Positions 55,100 to 64,000 of a stretch of 64,000 bases of DNA are shown piece after piece. The stretch is from assembly GCA_963691705.1 (NCBI GenBank), contig OY829543.1, positions 50,944,564 to 51,008,563 of the forward strand. The letters run 5' to 3'. This stretch comes from Viola odorata (Eukaryota; Streptophyta; Magnoliopsida; Malpighiales; Violaceae). The first letter of the stretch is position 1. Each line of letters begins with the position of its first letter. A model generated the notes under the pieces. The model ran no database searches. It was not told the origin of the DNA and saw only the letters and a program-made list of their open reading frames with translations. The translations under genes and the position numbers were made by a program.

Positions 55100-57940
55100 A
55101 TGGGCTGTATATGCTCAAAAGGAACAGCAGAAGAAATCGGAATCGGAAATAATGACAATGACAATGAAAAGGTAATAGAGGTGGACAAATCCACAGTCCA
55201 ATTGATTGCTCCAAGCATTACCAAGAAAGAGGATATTGAGGCAGAAGTTGCGAGGAAAGAAGGGTCGTCTGCGCGTTCCGCGAAATCTAAGCCAAATGCA
55301 GGGAATGGCATCACTGTTCCATTGCAAGAGCAGAAGTTTGACAAGAAAACCATTCAAGGACATCATCAGAGGAGGGCAACATTCGATTCCGCGTCGAGCG
55401 GAGACCAACCAATTATCCCCAAGGCAATCCCTCCCCTTGATGGGGACCTCAACTCTGCAGGATGGCCTCAATGGTTAACAGAAGCTGCACCAGAAGCCAT
55501 CAAAGGTTGGGTCCCTCGACGAGCTGACACCTTTGAGAAGCTAGAAAAGGTTAGAACTCTTTATTCGCCATAAGGATTTTTGCTAAAATGGAAAGTTGGT
55601 TTTGATTCTTTGTAGTTTTCTCTTAGGATTTAACTTTAGGATGTTTTTTCCTGTCATGTCCTAATACCTTAAGACAAGTCTTCTGGCAAGAATCGGTACC
55701 AAATTAACATGTTAATTGCGCAAAGAATCTTTGGCCTCTGCATAATCTGTGTATAGATGTAAGAATGACTGAATGATGTGCAGATTGGACAAGGAACTTA
55801 CAGTTCTGTATATCGAGCTCGCGATCTAGAAACTGGCAAAATTGTTGCAATGAAGAAGGTCCGGTTTGCCAACATGGACCCGGAAAGCGTCCGTTTCATG
55901 GCTAGGGAAATCCACATCTTGCGAAAACTTGATCATCCAAACGTTATGAAACTTGAGGCTATAGTAACTTCCAGAATGTCAGGGAGCTTGTACCTTGTGT
56001 TTGAGTACATGGAGCATGACCTGGCTGGACTTGCAGCGATTTCTGGCATCAAGTTTACGGAACAACAGGTAACTTTAGTTCTTGAAATTTTCCTGCATTA
56101 ACATTCTCATTTTGATAGAATTTCTTACCGTAACCTGTAGTGCAGATTAAATGTTACATGCTGCAACTTCTTCAAGGACTGAAGCACTGCCACAGCAGAG
56201 GCATTCTGCACCGCGACATTAAGGGTTCAAATCTCCTAGTCAGTGATGATGGAGTTCTCAAGATAGGCGACTTTGGTCTGGCAACAGTATTCCATCCTGG
56301 CCAAAAGCAGGCATTAACGAGCCGTGTCGTAACTCTATGGTATCGGGCACCTGAGCTTTTGCTTGGTGCCACACAATATGGAGTAGCTATAGATATGTGG
56401 AGTGCTGGCTGCATATTAGCTGAATTGTTCGCCGGAAAGCCTATCATGCCTGGAAGGACAGAGGTATTCTACCTTTTACAGCTTAAGTTGAACATATGGT
56501 TATCATGTATAACAAGTGAAGGATTTTCCGACCGTCTGCAGAAAACACCGTAACAGAATCCTGAGTGTTCATAATGGCAAGGATACTTCATTTGTTCGTA
56601 AAGCATTCTCTTTTTACTCATTTTCAGGTAGAGCAAATGCACAAGATCTTTAAGCTTTGTGGTTCACCTTCTGAGGACTACTGGCGGAAAACAAAACTAC
56701 CGCACGCAACAAGTTTCAAACCTCAGCAATCTTACGACCGTCGTATTGTAAAAACATTCAAGAACTTTCCTCCTTCAGCTTTGGTACTTGTTGATAAGTT
56801 GCTCGCGATGGAACCAGAAGGTCGCGGATCAGCTGCTCTGGCTCTTAGGAGTGAGGTACATCTTAACTTGCTACTCTCCTTGTCATTTCCATTAAAATGG
56901 AAGTTTACTATCTAACATTGAGTTTTCTTTACAGTTCTTCACTACAGAACCTTTACCTTCTGAATCATCAAGTCTGCCAAAATATCCTCCATGCAAGGAG
57001 CTAGATGCCAAGGTTCGGCAAGAGGAAGCGAGAAGGTACGAGTTCATTCGAAACTGAAATTTTCCCATCTTAAAATGTTACTGGAAACAAAGTTCTTTAT
57101 CAATACCTATCAGAACCTATAGGCATCTTTTAAACATGCATGTTTTGTTCTAATTTCAGGCAAAAAGCAGAGACAGTACGACGACGGGTACCTGAATCTG
57201 TCAGAATATCTTCAAGAAATGCTAAGAAAGTTCCTACACCAGAATTCATTACGCAGGGGCAGCCGAAAACTTCTAGCAGTTATAAATATGATCAGCAGGA
57301 GGATGCGGGGTCTGGTTTCAGAATTGAACCTCCTAGAGGAGGAGGAAAGAATTGTAATTTATCTTATTGTGCTTCCATGATTCATCCTTCTGCAACTGGG
57401 TCGTCTAAGAATTCTGGCTATGTTAGAAACAAGTCAGAATTGAGGACACAACAATCGCACATGGCTCAGACATCCATAGACCGATCTGGCTCTTGTCTTA
57501 AGAAGGATGAAGCAATGCTATCCAAAGACTCTTCAATAGTAAGGAACTCCATTACCTGAAGCTCTTCACATAGAATTTTCCTACTTTTTCTTCTACTATA
57601 AAGTTTTTGGACATAAATAGGAATCGCAAGTTAGAGGGGCTGGAACTCAAGATCTAACCCCTCATTTGCTTTGCAATCAGTATGAATAATTCCTGTGGTT
57701 GGTAACAAAACTAAATTTGGGTTTTCGCATTCGTCTCTGCAGGGGTATGTTCCTAAGAAAACAAGGATCCACTACTCTGGACCATTGATGCCTCCTGGTG
57801 CAAACATGGAGGAGATACTAAGAGAGCATGAGAGACAAATCCAACAGGCTGTCCGAAAAGCTCGTGTCGAAAAGTCAGGGACAAGAAACAACCTTGAAGG
57901 TTATAATAGTCAGCAACATCAAGGATTATACAGAGGGTGA
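55100..57940 (+). CDS. CDK-like serine/threonine kinase with N-myristoylation motif (At1g54610/IBS1-type)
   Basis: Seven exons, 55100-55549, 55784-56068, 56146-56463, 56628-56855, 56935-57035, 57160-57538 and 57743-57940, join in frame to 652 residues. The start is MGCICSKG, a Gly2 myristoylation and nearby-Cys palmitoylation signal, so the ATG at 55100 was chosen over an upstream frame. After a basic, Ser-rich N-terminus comes the kinase domain: GQGTYSSVY at 152-160, Lys174 (VAMKK), HRDIKGSN with Asp269, DFGLA from Asp287 and RAPELLLG. CDK-like features include the ESVRFMAREI helix in the place of PSTAIRE and IDMWSAGCILAEL. The C-terminal tail is basic and ends with a conserved SGPLMPPGANMEEILREHER segment typical of this plant group. 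All catalytic residues are present. Expected site: plasma membrane; substrate unknown. Confidence 0.93.
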
Positions 57941-59317
57941 TTAACTAACAAAAAGATTATATATGTACATATATATTTTTCCACCCTCTTCTCCTCACCT
58001 GGAGAACTAACGGCGATAAGAGGGAAAGCTTAAAATGTCAAAGGAGAGGCATAACCAAGACAAGAAAGTATTAGCTGTGAGATGATGTTTTGCAGTATGA
58101 AGTAATGTGTTTTTTCTCTGGTATGACGTTGTCAATATTTACACATGAATGGTGATTGGTGAGGAATTTGTGCTGAATAGCTGAAAGATAGGAGTTGTTG
58201 GGTAGTTGTTATTACTCTGTATCATATTTGTGTAAAGAATCCAGCTTCTTTTTTTTAAGTTTATTACTAATTTACTACTCTTTGCAAAGCAGGAAAATAT
58301 GTCTTTGACTAATCAGGGGTTTTGCTTATTTGCTTCTGACTAATTATAGAGATGTTCTAATTTCTTATTACCACCACTTTTACTTACTGATGTAGTAAAA
58401 GAGGATTGAAGTTTATTCATTTTTTTATCATGTTATATATATATTTTTTTAAATAAATAACTAACGAATGAATATAAAAATGATTAGTGTATATTTAAGT
58501 AAAAAAGTAGTGCACAGAAGTTGTCGCTCTACTGATAAATGCATGTTCGTATGAAATAGGTCATGGTTTCAATCAATGATGCTTCTGACTAATTATAGAG
58601 ATGTTCTAATCTCTTATTACCACCACTTTTACTTACTGATGTAGTAAAAGAGGATTGAAGTTTATTCTTTTTTTTATCATGTTATATATATATTTTTTTT
58701 AAATAAATAACTAACGAATGTATATAAAAATGACTAGTGTATATTTAAGTAAAAAAGTAGTGCACAGAAGTTGTCGCTCTACTGATAAATGCATGTTCGT
58801 ATGAAATAGGTCATGGTTTCAATCAATGATATTTGGATGAATGAAATTTTAAGCTTTAAGCCTCTATTTTAATAATAAAAAAGTAAAAAAAATGTTAATG
58901 AAAGTATTAACACAGATTAAAGGTACTTGTAATATTAATAAAAAAATTAAAAAATAAAGGTAACTCTCCTTACCAAAATTCTTACCACAAACCTTTGGCT
59001 AAAACCTAATCACCAATAATTCCAGTACTTCTATAACGAATTTTGGGAGACAAGACAACAATCTGATTAAATCACCTAATTATTTCTACATTCCTTTACA
59101 AGTAGATGTTCCAACAACAAACTTTGTTTCCTTCAACAAGACAACATACAAGAACAACATTATTACCATAAAAAAAGAAAGCCAGAAGAGAATGATGTTC
59201 TAACTAAAGGCAATAAGTTTCTGTACAATTGGCTGCAACGGTTGCCTTGGTTACATATCTTTGCTTTTACTTATGGATTGGTTTCCATAATCTGCCGACG
59301 CAGATAACCATTATTAA
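57941..59317. other. 3' flanks of kinase and AlgH-like gene, with a tandem duplication
   Basis: Bases 57941-58260 are the likely kinase 3' UTR. Bases 58333-58830 are a two-unit tandem repeat listed separately. The rest is AT-rich; 59100-59317 is probably the 3' UTR of the minus-strand AlgH-like gene. Confidence 0.5.
58333..58830. repeat. Two-unit direct tandem duplication, period 249 bp
   Basis: The segment starting CTTCTGACTAATTATAGAG at 58333 repeats from 58582. Both units pass through ACTGATGTAGTAAAAGAGG and GTTGTCGCTCTACTGATAAA and end in GGTTTCAATCAATGAT. Only a few single-base differences are visible, so the duplication is fairly young. Confidence 0.9.
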
Positions 59318-62300
59318 CTACATATCCTGCTTAGGCTTTCTGCTCAACTCCGAGTAATGGCCGCCCATAAGCTGCAGTATCTCCTCCCAAAGACTTTCAG
59401 ATGACTCTGTTGAATCCCTGCATATCAAATTTGAGCTACATGCAGCCACATGCCAATAGTCTGATTCTATCTCTCCTCTCAACTGATCCAGCTGCCACCC
59501 GGCGTAGCCGACAAAAAAACTGAAATCCTGAGGCTTCAACGCCCCTTTCTTCACCATGGCAGCTGCTTCATCCAAACTGTTCCTAGCACCGAAACACAGA
59601 CCAGGTATCACTTCTTCAAACCCAGGAAGCCTCGACTTCTCTGCAGTTTTTAATAAAAACATGCTTGCCTCAAGAGGCCCACCGAAATGCAAAGAACAAT
59701 CAGCAAAAGTGGTTGCTAGTTCATTGTTAGCTGGCTTCATGTGTTTTATCTTCTTATTGAGTGGACGGTTAATGACGAGCCCAAATGGACCTTCTTGTGG
59801 ATGCCTTGTTCCTGATCTAAGGAGGAGAACAACAGTCCTTTCGAAGGTGCGAACTCCATCTAGTTTTTCTGTTGCAACGAGGACACACCCAGATTCAGGC
59901 GCTGGAATAGGGTGAGCCCATTTCGGGCCAAGCGCTTTTGACTCCTGGGGTATTCCAGCTTGGTTGTGAGAATCAGGCTCTTCCTTCTCTGCCTATTAAA
60001 ACCATCAGGAGTCAATACTATAGAACATACGGCAGTTCCATTTTTAACTTGTAGCAATGGCAATAATAACAATGGTTTAACCAGTGACCAATGATTAAAC
60101 CAGGGGTTCAATTAAAATGAAGTAAAATCCTTAATTAAATAGATCATCATTTTAAGTTTATAACTATAACAAAAAAATTATGTATGTTTACTGTTTACCG
60201 TGGAAATTAGAGTATTGAGTTAAACCATTAAGCTAAAAATTTCTAATATAATGTTTCAAATACTTTAACCTGTATATGTTATCATCATGCAGTTTAACCA
60301 TAAAATATCATGATTCTTTTGAGAAACTCATACATGTGATGAGACCACCTTTGTATTTTGTGACTAGAAAATCAAATAGAGATGAGTAATTATTTTTCTT
60401 CTTTTTTTCCTATTTCTATTTATATTTTGTGTATGTTTCTCTAGTTTGTATATTTTGATCTTTTTTTTGCACTTCAGAACACATCAAGATTCACCATATT
60501 ACTCGGTTTAACACAAACCCAGATGGGTCGTATGGGTTTGAATATAGGGAGTATTCTCGATGTGTCAAAATGTGAGGGCTCAATCTGATAATCTGATATG
60601 TATGTTATCATTATACAAACAGTGTGACTGAATCTGGCAAACTCATTTACCTTCACGTAGGACATCTAATATCTACAAAAACTCTATATTCATTGGCATA
60701 TCATCATAAAAGGCTTAAACCATATAGAATGTGAAGACCAGTAAAGCTTCAAATATTAACTAAAGTGTCATCTGCAAGAAATAGTACAGAAACCATTTAG
60801 TAAAGGAAAATACAACCTGTTCCTGAGCAAACAAATTTGCTCTAAACTCTCTCCAATCCAATTTCATCCGCTGAGACTTCTGGGAAGCAGCATCACTAGC
60901 TTTGTTGCCCTCCGGAGAGTTACTTCCTTTTGATCCATCCCCATTTCCTGCATGCATTATTAGAATTATACAATGACGTAAAGTGAATACACACTCTATA
61001 AAAGGGATTTTTTTAGGAACTAAAAGGATAAGACATCCACCTAAAGAAAGAAAATAGATAATGAAAAGGGCAGTCCATCTCATTCAATTTTATCTAGAAT
61101 AATTCACTCAATATCCTTGCAACTTTGCTCCATCAGAAGACTAAGAAACTATCCTATCCCATAATAGCATCCTTGATTTAGCATACATGACTGAAGATCT
61201 TGTCAAATCAAGCACTTCAAACAATTTCATTCATATGCACCACTTGGCCTTTTGAGCCTTTCTCCACGCAAAGCCTGAAAAAGAAGTAATAACATATCCT
61301 CCAACTCCTTGGAACTACCCAAAATCAGCAGCACATAATACACACCACTGTCCCAAGTAGAAGCAATGCATGAATGCATACATGAATGTCTCCAAAATAC
61401 TATGGCGAAAAAGAACAAACATTTGGAGGCACCAAGACAGACTGTCATTGCATCTCTTTATCAACAAGAAGTTATTGGCTAGCATGTATCATCCAAATGG
61501 AAAGCTTTAACTCTACACTTGGAGGCCAATGCAAATGGAATAATTCGGTTTTTGGTTTTATGATAGATGAGGGCAAAAACGTACAGTAGCCAATGTCTTT
61601 GTTCTTTACTTTGGTCATACTGAACAGTATATTATAGATGATAAACAATGTTGTAGGCAAATACCCAGCGATCTCAAAACTATTTCCAGATGTTATGCAA
61701 GAGATAGATAAAACATCTCATATGAAAAGAGAAAGTAATGTCCCACACAAGCTCACCTGAGTTCAAACCATGCTTTACATTATTTTAAAATTGCATTTGT
61801 ACAAGATATTCACGTATGGGAACATGTACCTTTCAAACAGAATTTTAAACTCATCAAAACTCTAGCCATTCATATACTGAATATTTGTGCATTTGACAGA
61901 CCCTTTAACTAATTTTCATTTTTTTTTTCCTTTTCTTCTGGACAGAAAATCCTTCAACATTTGAATTTCATCTTCTAAACCCAGAGTACTCGGCATCGCC
62001 ATCATTAAATGTTCCAAATTTCATAATTTCGGAACATTCTAAGGCGCTCAAGCCTCTTGAAATGTGCAATGACCTTACCAACCATGGCCGATAATACTCT
62101 AAGTATCCACATGAAATTCATCTGCAATGAGCAAATAAGTGCTTTTTTTCCTGTCATGCAAGGAACTCTACTTTAGATCGATAAATCCGAGGCTGTGATT
62201 GGCACCAAATAAAAGGATGAGTCGACCTCATGGGTTGAGCAAATCCATTATTGGCATACACATTACAGAAACAACCAAAACCCATATCTTTTTCATCAAC

Positions 62301-62680
62301 TACTGACCTCATTATTAACCAGAAACAAACCATCCTGTCCACTTAAGCATGAGCCAACATAACAAAGAGCTCTATACTTCTAAAAATCTAAGCTGGTGTT
62401 TTTTTTTAATGAAAACCAGAGGAAGTCAAAGTAAGGAACAGAGCATACCAGAAGGGGCAGGAGACGACTTGTCGCTACTGTTATTCTTCTTAGCCATGGC
62501 TTTGACACCAAAACAATGATACCCATGAGAAGAAACCTTGTGTTTCAAAACCCTGATCTCCAACGCACCAAGGTTGCGGAGATTCCGGGAAATGGGTTTC
62601 TCGAGAAAAGAAGTGTTTCGCAGAAGAAAGGGATTCCCAGTGATGGAATTCTGCTGGACGGGTACAGCCCAGAGATCCAT
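59318..62680 (-). CDS. Plastid AlgH/DUF179 (UPF0301) family protein
   Basis: Three minus-strand exons, 62449-62680, 60817-60947 and 59318-59992, join in frame to 345 residues. The first 65 residues are basic and low in acids, a plausible chloroplast transit peptide. A Ser/Asn/Asp-rich linker and DWREFRANLFAQEQ lead into the DUF179 domain: PESGCVLVATEKLDGVRTFE, RTVVLLLRSG, GPFGLVINRPLNKKI, LHFGGPLE, VIPGLCFGARNSLDEAA, then DFSFFVGYAGWQLDQLRGEI and YWHVAACS. These are the conserved blocks of bacterial AlgH/YqgE proteins, whose function is unresolved. The start at 62680 was chosen because it opens the targeting sequence; the frame stays open further upstream to about 62809. The two introns are long (about 1.5 kb and 0.8 kb). 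Confidence 0.9.
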
Positions 62681-64000
62681 CAATGGAGTGGAATTCGTGG
62701 AAGGAAGAATGGAAAGGGAAGGGAAGGGAAGGAAAGAAGAAGTGAGGGAGTGATAGTCCTTTGTGATTTTCTGATGAGAGAAACGAGTATGATATGACGT
62801 TAGAAACAAAGATGGGGCAATGCTTTTTAGTTTTTTTTTTTTAGTTTGGATAGGAATTCTTTTTCACTTTCCTGCCAAAAGAAAAATGGTAACCAACCTA
62901 AAAGAATAATTAAAAAAATCAACATGTTAATATTCTGCTTTTTTATTTCGATAATTTAAAAAATATTAGCGTAAAATGGAAAAATAAATAAATGATTTAA
63001 ACCAATGGTTTTTTATCTCTCCAACTCTTCATCAACCTTAGTGTTTTATAATCCATAGCATCGTAAGGTCCAAATTTCAATATTATTATTATTAACATTT
63101 CCGGGAACTTAAAGAAATTGAAATGTGTTCTTCTCTTAGATTTGGTAAAGATCTTTGTAATTATCTTATGCTCCTTAATTTTTCACGAGATTATAATATG
63201 ATGCTTGATGTGAAACACCAATAATTCGGCTTGACTTGATCTTGTTTAAATGATGGATTTTAAATGCAGAATTTAATCTAACATGAACGAATAACCCACT
63301 AGCAACTTATGCTAATTAACTTAGTCCACCAATAAGCTACGCGTAATCTTACGGCTATTTATAAAATAAAATAAAAAACTAACTAAAAGAAAACCCTAAT
63401 TTGAGGTGGCTTGTCAGCCAACCTTAGGCACGGCCTAGGTGTGAACACGTGAGGCACGCCTAACCCTAGGCCGAGTAGGAGCGACAACTCTCTAATCCAA
63501 TTTCAACATGAATTTAAACTTCCTAAATTGACTAACGTATGAATAATAATTGTCTAATTCATATAGGATAAGGAAATCATAAAAAATTCAAAAAAATTAA
63601 ATTATTACAAGTTTCGGATAAAATTGATGAAAGCTAATAAAAATCGCAAAATGAGAGCTTTCACACTATTGTTGTACCAGCGTCATTCTTGAGTCTTCAA
63701 GTACTTCAATTGACATCGAATGGATCATCAACATCTTCACTTTATGTTTGAACGATTGGAACCAATCTCGAATGTTTCTCCCTCAAGATAATTTCCCCAA
63801 TCATTGGTACCCTTGTAAATCGAGACCGAAAATACTCCTTGAACCTTTGTTCGAGTCATGAGTCCTTTAGGTGGTAAAGAAATTCACTTAATGCATCTTA
63901 AACCGCATCAAGTTTAAGAACGACAAATAAAGAAGCTTTATTGAAATTTGGGTCATTTATTTCTACCGACATAATTAAACAAGTAGTATGTATGAATTTG
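62681..64000. other. Right-edge intergenic region
   Basis: Bases 62681-62830 are the 5' flank of the AlgH-like gene, with a purine-rich GGGAAGGGAAGG run on plus. The rest is AT-rich, except a GC-richer patch at 63400-63490 with repeated CCTAGG/GGCACG(C/G)CCTA words. The part 63650-63920 is of mixed composition and could be a repeat fragment. I see no gene in it. Confidence 0.45.

Noticed and set aside
63400..63490. GC-rich patch with repeated CCTAGG words as a possible element end
   Set aside because: No paired end or duplication is visible before the window edge.
1..64000. CRISPR arrays, operons, bacterial-type promoters, rRNA or tRNA genes
   Set aside because: The window is plant nuclear DNA. 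I found no array of direct repeats with unique spacers and no tRNA-like A and B box pair that I could support by eye; a tRNAscan run would be decisive.

Overview
This is a 64 kb piece of a plant nuclear chromosome, almost certainly from a eudicot. The evidence is intron-rich genes with GT-AG junctions, chloroplast-targeted proteins, a full TIR-NBS-LRR resistance gene (a class missing from grasses), plant-specific families (P-type PPR, AP2/ERF, DUF506, a PSB33-like Rieske protein, a defensin-like peptide) and long AT-rich spacers filled with transposons. No species call is justified.

Layout. 0-5 kb: a complete five-exon TNL resistance gene on the minus strand. 5-15 kb: AT-rich spacer, then a small Mutator-like element split by a 5.35 kb Helitron. 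15-30 kb: a gene-dense block with a plastid NTF2/SnoaL-like gene (+), an intronless plastid PPR gene (-), a 13-exon alpha/beta hydrolase (+) that diverges from the PPR gene, and a DUF506 gene (-). 30-36 kb: a local AT-rich tandem array with units of about 0.75-0.84 kb, interrupted by a dispersed AT-rich element and by a PIF/Harbinger-like element that carries a piece of a TIC22-like gene. 36-44 kb: a two-exon defensin-like gene (-), a PSB33/LIL8 gene (+) and two convergent, paralogous AP2/ERF genes that share a promoter block. 44-50 kb: a truncated Ty3/gypsy retrotransposon (LTR plus gag only) whose gag is split by a 982 bp hAT-like element carrying a broken host membrane-protein gene. 50-64 kb: a steroleosin-like short-chain dehydrogenase (-), a myristoylation-motif CDK-like kinase (+) and an AlgH/DUF179 plastid protein (-).

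Most host genes are independent housekeeping, plastid or defence functions with no operon-like link. The only clear functional relation is the ERF pair. The most informative structure is in the mobile DNA: three TIR elements of different superfamilies (Mutator, PIF/Harbinger, hAT), each bounded by the target-site duplication expected for its class, appear to contain host-gene-derived sequence. In one case the uninterrupted terminal repeat at the far end gives the exact empty site of the nested Helitron.

Exon coordinates were derived by hand from reading frame and GT-AG consistency. Family assignments rest on recognised motifs, not on database searches.
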